A stretch of DNA of 64,000 bases, taken from Casuarius casuarius (lineage: Eukaryota > Chordata > Aves > Casuariiformes > Casuariidae). Each line of letters opens with the position of its first letter. The first letter of the stretch is position 1. Location: the NCBI GenBank assembly GCA_003342895.1, contig PTFA01000194.1, positions 551,124 to 615,123 of the forward strand, written 5' to 3'. A model generated the notes under the pieces. That model was not told where the DNA came from. It ran no database searches and saw only the letters and a program-made list of their open reading frames with translations. A program made the translations under genes and the position numbers. Shown here piece by piece: positions 47,401 through 57,500 of the stretch.

Positions 47401-49962
47401 GGAATTTTGTTTGTAAAAACATTTTGTAAACTATTTTAAAAATCTGTTCCTCATAAAGCCTGGATGGACAGACAGATACATGCATACCTACCTCTAATAA
47501 AAAAGATGATTACATCAGACGTTATATATTCATATTCTATCAGTCCACCCATACTATTAACTTAAAACATCAAATCACATTCCCTCCATGGAAGAATTCT
47601 CTTCCATTTGTTCTAAGCACTGAAATATGAAGAACAGGTGTTCGGATTTAATTCCAAATGAGAAATGCAGCTTTTTGGCATGGAAACAGTTTGGCAAATG
47701 GAAAAGACTGAAATTTGGACATTTCTTGGTCTGTTTCTGTGTTTACTGGCAGCAATATGACACTTAGAGGCTGCACTGTTAAACACTCACTCAAAAAGGG
47801 AGAGGGAAGTGATCAGATTAACATAGTCAGATCACAGGTCAGGTCAGCACACGTGCACACATGGGTAAGATCCTTGAAAGAGCTCAGTACTAATTTACAA
47901 CAGCTCTATTGATACATATAGAAAATCTTTCTTTGCTTCAAATGAATTCTTTTCAAGTGGAAAAGAATTAGATCAGTACTAAATACTTTACAGTGCCAAA
48001 TGCTAGAAGATTTAGGACCTGATGCTGTGTTCTCTAAACTCACCCAGGATAAAGGTTTGACCTCATTGCTTATATTCACTGCTTCGTTCAGATCTCTTGC
48101 CAACCCTGTTAGCATGGTATTTTTGCTGAAGGTCCTCCATATCAGCCAAGGCAACAGATCTAACAAGATTAGAAGGACATATCATGCACTGCTGCTTAAA
48201 ATCATTAGGAGTGTCAGTGTATTACATCTTAATATCAAGTGGCACAGTTCCTACCTAATTATAACCAAAAAAAAAAAAAAAGAGAGAGAGAGAGAGAGAG
48301 AAAAGGAAAGAAAAGCAAAAAAAGCAGAACAATAGTCTAACTTAACTTCTTGAAATTTATCATTAGATTTGTTGTTCTATTGTTCTGTGTTTCTTTTTTT
48401 CTTTTTTGAACTTACTAATGATGTTCAAGAAGTTAAATCCAACATATTTTTCAGAGAATGAAAACAGAATGATAAGGAACAATAATTAAAAGAAGGAAAA
48501 AAGAGTGTGGGTCAACAAATGTAGACTGCAATGGAAGCCAGGCTCTGTTCCCCGGTCTGCCACTCACCCGCTGTGTAATTAAAGGCAAACCTATTAAAGT
48601 CAAACCTTTTCACCACTCTGAATACTTCTCCTGTTCTCTGTTCATCATCTCCCTAAATTATAATTTTTTTGGCAGCCTGGAGAATGCCTTTGTATATCCT
48701 CATATACCAACACCCACACATGCACATATGTATTCATGTATACACACATACGCTGCGTAGCACGATAGGGCCTCTTTTAGAGGCTATAAAAAGAATAATA
48801 ATATTATGTTGTAGCTTACATAATAAAATAAGAAATAGTCTTATCAGAATTTTTTTTACAGTACTATTACATGAAGGCTCCCCCCCCCCCCAAAAAAAAT
48901 TAGAACCACCCATTCTAGCTCTAAAATTTCACTAACATCATTANAAACAAACCCTCTGAAGTCCAAAACACACTGAATAGACCCAAATGGGTCTGAATTA
49001 GATGATAAAACTTGCTAACATATTTCCACTACTACCATAATAAATAGCACCTGAAACAGGCCCACACATATCCCAATATAATTCATCCAGTGATCCAAAT
49101 ATTCTCATGATAAACATGCAAATGACCCTAAAGCAACCAAAATGAACTCATACACACAATCTACAAAAAAGAAAAACACTTAGCTATCAGTGGAGGAACA
49201 TTTCTCAGAGAACAGTCATTTAATTTGTAATCTCTCAATCCTCATCCTCAAGGGAAACCTACCTAACAAGCTTGGGAACTAAAACTGGCAGCTGGATATA
49301 GGAGAACCACAGATATAGAGACAGTGGTTTTATGGCACATTGTAACATCCCTGCCTCCCTTTCTTCTTCAGGTTAAGGATACAAATCTTTTTTTCCCCTT
49401 AGAAAAATCTATCTTGCCTTTCAGAGATGGTTCAGTATCTGTAACGAAACTACAAACAATTCACCCTGACTTTTATTTAGCTTTCATACCTGCTGCTTTT
49501 ATTTCAGGCCTGAAGTAGAGCTTGAATTTCCGAAATCTTGGGTTTTTTTCCAGGTATGCTGATGTATCTAACAAAGCATGCTAGATTTATTTGCAAACCC
49601 CATTTCAGTTATGTCCTTAAATCATCAGAGTTGCATCAAACCAACTGCATTTGGTTAAGTGCTGAAAGTGGAATCAAGAATGACGTATACATGACAGCCC
49701 AGATTCACTGGACCTCATTTTGATCTATATCCCTTTGCCTAGTGTTTCTTAAAACAGTTTTCAGGCTTTCAGAGGCTGTTAGTCAACAGGAAATAGTAGA
49801 TGCAACAAACCTGCTGGAAGTCAGACCAGATGGTTCCTGGTCTACATATTCATCCACAGCACTCACCTTTCCACCCTCATCAAATTTCCCCACGTGATAA
49901 AACCATTCTCGGGAACAGAACCAGGTTGGCATGATCACAGTAGGGCCATGGGAGGTAAACAC
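12467..49962 (-). CDS. B3GNTL1: B3GNTL1, beta-1,3-N-acetylglucosaminyltransferase-like protein 1, C-terminal half (partial gene)
   Basis: Six exons on the - strand (49867-49962, 39541-39665, 30022-30157, 20582-20650, 18334-18408, 12467-12547) join with matching phases. They give 193 contiguous residues plus stop, colinear with the C-terminal part of vertebrate B3GNTL1, which is about 360 residues in human. The family is a GT2-type (GT-A fold) glycosyltransferase; donor and acceptor are predicted by homology, not proven. Diagnostic motifs are [77 protein letters not shown] and a YYHFN end. The ED in GVPEDLL sits where GT2 enzymes usually carry the catalytic acidic pair; the N-terminal DXD-type metal site is encoded upstream, outside the window. 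Introns range from 2.2 to 10.2 kb. The gene is convergent with TBCD. Confidence 0.95.
12714..13127. repeat. Tandem duplication, two copies offset by 206 bp
   Basis: Copy 1 runs from the poly-T at 12714-12742 to 12921; copy 2 from the poly-T at 12923-12948 to 13127. The shared end AGCCATCTTTCAAGGCA is at 12905-12921 and 13111-13127. The first about 55 bp after each poly-T differ at roughly ten positions, while the last about 125 bp differ at only one that I see (12825 G versus 13031 T). A single N (12922) lies exactly at the junction. It lies in the last B3GNTL1 intron, about 170 bp from the final acceptor. Confidence 0.9.
14433..14468. repeat. (AC)18 microsatellite
   Basis: Uninterrupted AC repeat followed by a short TA-rich tail (GTATGTATATATATC). 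Confidence 0.97.
14899..14945. repeat. (CA)12 plus (CTCA)n compound microsatellite
   Basis: (CA)12 at 14901-14924 passes directly into ACTCACTCACTCACTCTCTC. It lies about 180 bp left of the assembly gap. Confidence 0.95.
15123..15770. other. Assembly gap (648 N)
   Basis: Run of N inside the last B3GNTL1 intron. The left flank turns GC-rich (GTGGAGGTGGGG) and the right flank is a poly-T, both typical of sequencing drop-out. All B3GNTL1 exons expected downstream of 18334 are accounted for, so no coding exon need be hidden here. Confidence 0.99.
18334..18408 (-). CDS. B3GNTL1: B3GNTL1 penultimate coding exon
   Basis: The acceptor is TTCCCTGCAG and the donor is GTGAGTAC. It has 25 codons, phase 0 to 0: [19 protein letters not shown] and IICVKL. 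It is colinear with human ERPKPRIPILHFR..PPFVICVKL. Confidence 0.95.
18409..20581 (-). other. B3GNTL1: B3GNTL1 intron, 2.2 kb
   Basis: GT-AG intron between two phase-0 exons. It contains a moderately GC-rich stretch at 19440-19580 and a T/C-rich tract at 19681-19705. Nothing else recognised. Confidence 0.85.
20582..20650 (-). CDS. B3GNTL1: B3GNTL1 exon with the FCDVDE motif
   Basis: The acceptor is GTTTTGCCAG; the donor is GAG|GTTAGT, weaker than consensus. It has 23 codons, phase 0 to 0: [20 protein letters not shown] and ESE. It matches the human [21 protein letters not shown] segment. The weak donor may make this symmetric exon skippable without a frameshift (inference). Confidence 0.94.
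20651..30021 (-). other. B3GNTL1: B3GNTL1 intron, 9.4 kb
   Basis: AT-rich intron with a TA/CA microsatellite (22129-22199), A-rich runs (23756-23775, 27533-27556) and a GC-richer block at 28785-29140 that is open in several frames and may be a decayed repeat. No exon recognised. Confidence 0.85.
22129..22199. repeat. Mixed CA / TA microsatellite
   Basis: Alternating CACA, CATA and TATA runs about 70 bp long. Confidence 0.93.
30022..30157 (-). CDS. B3GNTL1: B3GNTL1 exon with the [10 protein letters not shown] motif
   Basis: The acceptor is TGTAATTGTCCAG and the donor is GTGAGC. The first G completes Glu, followed by 45 codons: [20 protein letters not shown] then [20 protein letters not shown] and ANQKK. 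It is colinear with the human TIWTHRVRFLE...[17 protein letters not shown] region. Ends in phase 0. Confidence 0.96.
31195..31218. repeat. 9-bp inverted repeat, 6-nt loop
   Basis: ATGGTTTGA (31195-31203) and TCAAACCAT (31210-31218) are exact reverse complements. A short hairpin of unknown meaning. Confidence 0.8.
33137..33178. repeat. 17-bp tandem repeat, about 2.5 copies
   Basis: The unit TACCTATAGCAGATGGG occurs exactly at 33137-33153 and 33154-33170 and is followed by a partial third copy (TACCTATA). It falls inside a 124-codon open frame on the + strand. Confidence 0.93.
35280..35620. promoter_or_regulatory. Candidate conserved noncoding element with homeodomain-type sites
   Basis: Within about 340 bp I see several TAAT/ATTA cores (TTAATTGC, GGTCATTAAC, CTAATGAGGTCATTAG, TTTAATTGAAG), TTTGCAT-like sequence and few low-complexity runs, unlike surrounding intron. 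Such clusters are typical of developmental enhancers. There is no direct proof; conservation must be tested by alignment. Confidence 0.3.
35494..35509. promoter_or_regulatory. 16-bp dyad CTAATGA-GG-TCATTAG
   Basis: Two exact inverted half-sites with TAAT cores surround GG. The centre also spells TGAGGTCA, a nuclear-receptor-like half site. Could bind a homeodomain dimer; inferred from sequence only. Confidence 0.35.
36866..36885. repeat. Poly-A run
   Basis: Twenty consecutive A inside a B3GNTL1 intron. No adjacent retrotransposed sequence recognised. Confidence 0.9.
37702..37791. repeat. Mixed TA / CA microsatellite
   Basis: Imperfect TATA, TATAC and CACACA runs about 90 bp long. Confidence 0.92.
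39541..39665 (-). CDS. B3GNTL1: B3GNTL1 exon with the GVPEDLL motif
   Basis: The acceptor is GCTTCTCTTCCAG and the donor is GTAAGTTG. It has 41 codons plus [22 protein letters not shown] then [20 protein letters not shown] and L, with the GA starting a Glu codon. It contains the acidic ED pair in a position typical of GT2 active sites and the conserved [10 protein letters not shown] block. Function of these residues is inferred from the family. Confidence 0.96.
43786..43794 (+). promoter_or_regulatory. LTR TATA box
   Basis: TATAAAAAG in the middle of the LTR, about 270 bp upstream of the LTR's AATAAA. Position fits the U3/R boundary. It would drive transcription antisense to B3GNTL1 if active. 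Confidence 0.6.
44058..44063 (+). terminator. LTR polyadenylation signal (AATAAA)
   Basis: Canonical AATAAA about 120 bp before the LTR 3' end, consistent with the end of R. Confidence 0.6.
48267..48304. repeat. Poly-A plus (AG)n tract
   Basis: Fifteen A then (AG)10, followed by further A/G-rich sequence to about 48324. It abuts the interlocked inverted repeats. Confidence 0.95.
48325..48435. repeat. Two interlocked inverted repeats
   Basis: Pair 1: CAGAACAATAG (48325-48335) with CTATTGTTCTG (48377-48387), extended by an A-rich/T-rich flank. Pair 2: TAACTTCTTGAA (48343-48354) with TTCAAGAAGTTA (48424-48435), continued inward by ATCATTAG (48359-48366) with CTAATGAT (48415-48422). The arms alternate (1-2-1'-2'), so the two stems overlap like a pseudoknot instead of nesting. 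Function unknown; it may be a decayed foldback element or a replication template-switch scar. Confidence 0.85.
49867..49962 (-). CDS. B3GNTL1: B3GNTL1 exon, sixth from the end
   Basis: On the - strand the acceptor is TTTTTTCCTAG and the donor is GTGAGTG. It has 32 codons, phase 0 to 0: [19 protein letters not shown] then [13 protein letters not shown]. Human B3GNTL1 has the equivalent [18 protein letters not shown] segment. This is the most 5' exon found; the preceding exon (ending in a PEQLLTQ-like sequence in human) was not found up to 64000. Confidence 0.95.
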
Positions 49963-52900
49963 CTAGGAAAAAAGTGGAAAAAAACCCAGGCTAATTAATA
50001 CAATGTCAAAAATAGCAACTATTGCGAAACAAAGTAGATCTTACACATTCACCTAAAAATATGCAAATACTTAGTTATATTTAACCTTCAGCACAGAAAA
50101 ACTCCACTGAAATATTCATTTCCTTAAAATGTAACACATGCTTAGTGCTTAAAATGTAGTGTATACCAGCATCTCTGAGGTGTCACAGACATATAGATGA
50201 ATCTATCTATCTCTTGCTTCAGATTCCATGACCCTCTGTTCTATCATAAGTTACAAACGAACACGGAGTACTTGGAAATACATTTCCAATTTTGGGAAAT
50301 ATACTGGAAATGACAGTTGATAGTGAAGGGAAAGGATTGAAGAAAATCTTAAAAAAAAAAAAACTTAACTCTAGAATTGCACATTGATTTTCCATTTTTT
50401 TATCCCTTATAAATAGATTAGGTAGGAACTTCCATTGATTTTTTATTTCTGCCAAAGATACTTAAATTATCAAGCTTGGACAAATACGATACAATTTGGT
50501 TTTAAACATTACCAGAGCACTATGGATTTGCTACCCCAGTGGTACCTACCTTAAAAGGTTGTCGGAAAGAAAATGCTTTAGGGAATGAAAAGGGAGTCGT
50601 TATTAATTTCATCCTCTTGAACAGTGACAGCCAAGAACTATACAAATCAGTCTTTGCAGCTTTAAACAAACCTGTCATAAACACAACTACGAAATAAGCC
50701 AGAATCTGGATTACGGAAGGTAAACTGATGCTTTCCTTTATTACGAGATGAAGTATCCAGCCAAACAACGGACTGAACTTGTCAAACAGAGCGGGTAAAG
50801 TTAAGGCAGCGTCCTGTGCCGTGTTCCAAGAGCTCTCCAGGAAACAGGACAGCCTGATTGACACGGTGAGAAGAAAAAAACCCAAACCCCACACCATTAC
50901 TGGTAGTCTTCAAACACTAATGAAAATGCTGATCTTATGAGCACTTCATTCCATATCATGCTATATTGGCAATATTAATATTCTATATAGTTGAAATTTT
51001 TAAATGTCAGCGCATAGGTGTAAATTTTGTCATTTGCACCTAGGCACTTCCATGCTAAAGGTGCTAAATAACTATCCCTCCTCTTGGTTTCAACCTGGGA
51101 TGGAGTTCCTCAAATTCTTGTCAGGTCTGGATGCTTCCATTTCCATGGAGAAACAGAGATTTAGAAGCCAAATTTTAGGCACCCAGTTCTCTACGGGCAC
51201 TTAGATCAGCTCTCCAAGCAACTTAGTGCAGAAGTCTAACCAAAAGCCCATAGATGATCTACTCCCATTTTTTTTTATCGCATGAACCACCTGACCAAGT
51301 GCAGGCACCCACTTTTGGGTGAAATGCGCTGCATCCTAAACTCCATGGATACAAACATAGATTTACACTGTCGAAAAGGGAGCCTAGGGTGACTTGCTTA
51401 GACGCGTACATTTTAGGCAACCCTACTGAGTCAGAATAATCCCTATCACTTCATAACTATGATTTAACACATTGATGGCTTGTCCCTAACAGGGATATGC
51501 TGGCTTCTGAGGTGCTAAATATTAAGAACTCCCCCCCAAAATCAGTGGGAGCTGAAAGACTCAAAACAGCCCCAGAAAATCAGAGTAGGCATGACCAGTC
51601 AGTACATGGCTATTAGCTCCACACTAATTAATTACGAGGGCAATTGCCCATGACACACTGCACATAGCGATGTCTTTCCTAAATCAAACACTGCTCTACA
51701 GCTCTGTCCATCTCAGAAAAGATACTGAATCACACAAGCTCATTGATGGCGAGGTGCATGGGTTGCTATGTATGATTTCTAGGTCTCATCTTTCAAAAAA
51801 GTCCTTGAACCTGGAATAGTACACCAGCTGAGAGTCAATGAAATGGTAAAAAAAAACAAAAAAAACCCCAAAACCCCCAAAAAACAAACAAACAAAAAAA
51901 ATCCTTTCTCTATACAAATGCCTGAACATTTCCAGTGTGATGTCAAAATAAGTTTAAGCAGATCTCAATTTGTGCTGCTGCCGCAAAAGGCAAACTCATC
52001 CTACTCATCCTACCCTTGCTCTGCTGAAAATGGCGTTAGTGGAGCTGTGCAGCCAGCCAAGATTTTTTTTTTTTTTGCTAGCTTCGTTTTCAGCTGGATC
52101 TGCTCCCTGATCCAGCTAACCACATAACCACCCCAGCGACACCACTGTTCATGCAGGTAGGTGGATCAGGCAGCACGCTAACACGGAGGAGGAGGGAGGA
52201 AAACAGGGCACCAAACACAGAGAGGACAGCAAGACCATTTTCTTCTTTTTTTAGTTAGCTTTCCATAGCTTTCGTTCTCTGAAGTGGTTCACTGTGGGGT
52301 CAAAGTAGCAATCCTGCTGACATACTGGAGGGGGAAGGAAAATGTCCTGGAGAAGAAAACAAGACCTTCCTTTTCGGTCATGGCCCACAGTTAATCAGTC
52401 CAGCCGTAATATAAAACTGCACCCTCTGCCTGCGAATACTTACAGCAACAGGAGGAGAGTTGGCTCAGAAAAAGCATTAAACTCCTAGCAATTATATCGA
52501 AACACTGCAGCATCTGCCAAACTTTTGAAAGCTATTTCAGCTTCAGGAGAAGGAAAACAACCACAACCATCTGCATTTGGGAAATTCTAGATGTCAGCTT
52601 AGTGAGATGGAAAGGTCTCCTCCGGATTTCTTTTTCTGCCTACTCTGTTGTCATGCACGCTTGCAAAAGTATTAAAAATGGTGGAAAGGATTAGAAGACA
52701 CTGATAAAAACCTTTTGCTTTGCAAAACTGCTGCTTGAGATTTTATCTACAAAGGTCTGAGACTGTGCAGATCGGAACAAGACAAACAAACAAGACAGGC
52801 TCGCCTTAAAAATCTGAAAATCAACCCAAAGTACGGTTTCTGATGCAGCTCTATAATCGCTATGTTAAGTTTTCTTGCAAACAGTCTCCAGCTCTGTCCA

Positions 52901-54532
52901 CCAAATGTTTCGTATGGCCTCAGAAGCTTCCTGGGTCTCCAGTCCTCTGCTTTCACTAATTACTAGCGGATCCTGTACACCTGTAAGAGATCTATTGCGG
53001 GAGTTAATTCACTTTACTGGAAAGCAATATGGAATTCTTCACATATAGCTGTCTTGGAAGATTAATCCTCAACTCTAGTTAAATCTGCTGTTACTTACAG
53101 TACACTATAAGCTATAAGGATTATCTAAATATAGTCTAGTCAAATGAAAACAACTTGTCAAAAAAAAAAATTGAGCTTGTAGATGAAGGTATAAATCTGC
53201 CCCAATTTAGAATTCCTAAAGAACACAGCATTTTATCATAATTATATTGGGATCCATCTTCATCAGCTTCCAGGTGACACACATGGGCTGCTCTTTCAGC
53301 CACATATTTGTTAAATTATTTAGATTTTTTTTGTCATCTGGTTTTGTTCCGAGGCTCAAGCAGCAAGTAATTGCAACTGATTCACTCTGGTTGCTCTTGC
53401 TAACTGTTTGGCTATCAAATTACCTCCAAGCTTTATAGAGAATCTCGGGGAAAGGAATCTAAGGACTACAAAGAGCTGAAAAAGCGATTTTCATTTGTTT
53501 CGTTTCAAAGCTGTCACCAAGCACACGGGATTCGGGTCCTCAGCGACGTTCACTTCAGGTCACGTCAGCATCCAATAGGAAACTGAAATTTCAGGGCGAC
53601 GGAAGGCATTCGTGTGCTTACGGAGACCGTGCAAGCACAGTGCCATTTCTTGCACCAGCAAAACAAAATCTAATAGTGATGTGCCAAAAGAATACATGCA
53701 GATGGCGAGATAACCTTACCGCATTTTGTCCTGCAGAAAACACAAGCAACATATTTAACCAAGGGCCCAGATTGCTTTCCAATGCAACAAGTTAATTCCC
53801 CAAAATACACTATGCTGGGGTATTTATGCTAATTATATGCATGCTGTCAATGACTAGAAACGATCTCCTTCGTGAGGATGAATAAAGCTTTTTATGGATC
53901 ATATATTAATGCTCAAATTTGAGTTCTCCAGTTAGAAGGTGAAAAAGGAAACAAATAAGCAAACATCACACGTCAGCTGTATCCAGACCACGACCAAAGG
54001 CCAACACTCCTGATTTAGGTAAAATGATGTGTTAAGAGGCTAGTGCATTAATTTAGCAGTGAAGATACCAGGATTTCATTACTGAAGAGTAGGTTTTACA
54101 TCCGGAATCAGGGGTGTGTATGCACATGACAGAAGAGACATGGAGGTAGAGAAGAAGGGATTTCTTACCCTACTTCAAAGAAATTATTAGGCAAATAAGA
54201 TTTTTCAAAACAAGGATTTTTACTAAGCTTTAAGGAACCCAAACACCCAATCTGGTATGGATTATATTGAGTTAGTTTATATTATATTGAACTGCTTCAC
54301 CCTCTCCTATGCCTATATAAATAACTGCCTAATCACTGTGTGCTTTAATACTAGCTGAAAATCCCTAAAGCAGCCAAGATCTGGCACAGTAAAAAGTACA
54401 CTTCAGAGATAAAACCTGCCATAGCCTTCTGCACTGAAAGCTTGAAACATAAACAGTCATTCTGATACAGGCTTGACTTAAAAGTAGCATTACCTATCCT
54501 TCACAACCCCAAATTATATTCAGCAACAAAAT

Positions 54533-54553
54533 TAATAATAATAATAATAATAA
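54533..54553. repeat. (AAT)7 microsatellite
   Basis: Uninterrupted AAT/ATA repeat followed by A6. Confidence 0.95.
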
Positions 54554-57500
54554 AAAATCAAACTCAGGCATCCAGGGAATTGCTAAAACCAGCGAAAGCA
54601 AAAAGCACTGAGCACCTCTGAGAAAGTATTCCAGTCCTTCTCATGGAAAAATTTCGACCCGCAGCTCCTAGTAACTTCTTCAGGATTTGAAGCCTTAATA
54701 AAAGCTGAAATGTTTCACAGTTTGCAAGAAATGCACATGTTCTTTGCAAGAACAGACTAACGTGAGCAGCTGCAATTTGTTGCCTTCTCACTTGCAGTAT
54801 CTGTTTCTTTATCTGATATTTCTGCCACTAAATAAAATTGATTGTTTGAAGGGACCTACATTGGTCCAAGTAGGTTCCAACATTTTAAAACTTATTCTAG
54901 TTCAAATTAAAAGATAATATTTTCAAAGAATTGGTTATATAAAGTAAAGCGATCTCTCTTTGGTCAACCTTCCACAAAAATACAATCCAAAAGAACGACG
55001 CTGAGTACAAGCTGTATGACTGCCGTCTCATTTCTTTTTTCAAATTTTACATAAAAAGTCTTAAGCCTGTTCAAAGATGCAGCCATTGAACACTTTCTCA
55101 GAGAATACCTATGTAACAAAGTGCTACCATCATTGCTGACTTATGGAGTGCCAGGACTATAGGCAAATATTAAAAAAAAAGAAATTGTTTGTTTGTATAC
55201 ATGGACTACTTTCCTGAAAGCCTATCAGGTTAACTGTATGATATAATGCTGACATTTGCTTTTGATTTTATCCTTCTGTGCAGATTAATAAGAATAATGA
55301 TCACGAAAACATTTAGGGTATATTTTAATACTTTTTAAAGCATACCTAAATCTTGGGGAACATGTTGCACAAATTACTGATACAGATCCCTGTCCCCGAC
55401 TCCCCCTGCACCCCACGCTTCCAGTTCTCGTGATGTGAAGCGGAGGAACTGGGAGGGGAGTAGCACTGGGAGGAAAGCGTTGAATTTGTTCAAACTGGTT
55501 TAACAAACTCCCTTGTCCCTCACAGCTTATTACATTCTCAGTGCTTTACACCAGGCCATTCGCTTTGAGAAAATTATGCTAGTCCTTTTTGTGGTGATTT
55601 GATCGTTATACCAGAAGACGAAATTCTGTTCAAACAGAATTCCCTATACGAATCTAAAAATTTGATCGCAGGTCCCTACAGTGTGGCATGTGAAATCGCC
55701 TTCTGAAATGAGTCAGCTGGAGGAATAAAATATAGTAGGCTCTCATTTCTTTTGTGCATGCATTATCTAGATTGTGTATTAACATGTCCTCACCTCCTCC
55801 CAACATCTCTGGCTACAACAGAGTGCCACAAAGACACATTATGCAGGGTACGGGCTTCTTATACCAGGCTACAGTCCACCCACCTTTTTCTCTTTTCTTT
55901 TCTTTTTTCCTTCAATCTGCAGCTGAAAAGAAATCTGCCCACAAATCTTCCAAAGGTATATATAAAAACTATGATTTTATAGTCGAATACATACAGTTTG
56001 AATTAGCTGTGTCTTTGCTTTTTGTGAGCTAGCCCACGCCAACCCCATTGTGCCGGATAATTCAGAGCTGACTAAACCACCGAATATCTTTTCCTTAGTT
56101 GAATGCTCCCAGTAAAACCCAATAGCAAATGCCATTCTTCCAGCCCTTTTCAGACTTTTTATCATCTAATGATGATGATTTAACCTACTGCTGAAATCAG
56201 AAGAATAGATGCATGCTCAGAGAATAGCCTGTATGATTTTGGCACGTCTTGCATCTTTTTTCTTGTCTGTAAGCTGCTCAAAGTGGTCTTGTGTAACATC
56301 CATACCTTTACAAGTCGCTAATTCTTGGAGAGTTTCCAGTATTTGAAGTCAAGTATTTACAATGGAAGAATTACTCCATGCAGTAAAATGAAGCACTCCA
56401 TACCAAGAGGTTGTCTATTTGGCTTTTATAAGCCTTGCTGTTTATGCTGAGCTTTTACCATGAAAGAAAGAAGATAATCTGCTTAAAATCATATTAGCAA
56501 ATAGTAAATTGTGATTAGAACAAATCAGAAATCTGTAAAAATACTACAATGATGAATGCTCATATGTAATAAATCTTAAAAATGCTTTTTCCACTTGACT
56601 TCTTTTTAAAGAGCTGAACACACCACTAAGTATTTTCGCCAAATGAAGACTAGGTTTTTACATTTCGAGACAGTCCCCAAATTAAAAAAATATATAACTG
56701 AAATAGAAATTCTAAGTTATTACAACAGAGTTTATATTTACACAGAAATTTTCACCTGAAAGATTTACGAAAAACAAAAGAGGACGCAAACGTCCCGTTT
56801 GGAAGGACAGACATCCCAATTTTGAGGATGACAAGGACAAATCTACCCTTCCAAAAAGTTATGAGACCTTCAGTGCTCAGAAGCTGATTTCAAAGTAACT
56901 ATATTGCTGTTCATAACTAATAACTAATTTACTGCTCATAAATAACATCAGCTATACTTCTAACTTGTGTTTGTGTGCAGCAGTGAAAATAAGACTATCC
57001 TGCCTTTTTTAAGTGCATGGCACTATGTCCACAATTAACAGAGTAGTCAGTCGGGTGCTTCTCTAAATATTGCTAGTAATGATGAAATTCAAGCACCAGT
57101 TGGAAAGCAATTCCTTATACTACCACGTCTGCAGTTTCTCCGTGTTCAGTCCAAAATGTGTGAAAGATCAAATGTGTTCAATATTTCTCATAAACTATAT
57201 GACTAATTTTGGTGATTTTTAAATAGTTATACCATTTTAACATTTTGTTTAATCATACATAATGATGACAGGTTGACAAGGCACAAGTGGCTTTCCAAAT
57301 GTAATGAATATACAGCAATAAAAACAGTTACAACTTTATTACAATAAAGTTCTGATTATTAAATAAAAAGTTAGGAATAGAGACCAAAAAATTTCTTTAA
57401 ACCCAATTATATCTCTTTGTCAATTCTATAATCTCAAATTATGAAAAAAACCACAAACAAAGCAAATGCATGTAAAAAAGCAACACATGAAACTTGCCTA

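Larger units (their letters stand above)
39666..49866 (-). other. B3GNTL1: B3GNTL1 intron, 10.2 kb, with a solo LTR
   Basis: Largest complete intron in the window. It contains the solo LTR (43460-44182) and the inverted-repeat cluster near 48.3 kb with its adjoining A-rich/(AG)n tract, a poly-C/poly-A run at 48879-48899 and one N at 48944. No exon recognised. Confidence 0.85.

Noticed and set aside
50520..50897. 125-codon - strand frame with hydrophobic segments
   Set aside because: A start and membrane-like stretches are visible, but no family is recognised and the length is within chance expectation for the window.
54838..54885. Possible CR1 LINE 3' fragment (GAAGGGACCT...GTCCAA-like)
   Set aside because: Only a short partial resemblance to the CR1 tail and no terminal octamer repeats; too weak to call.
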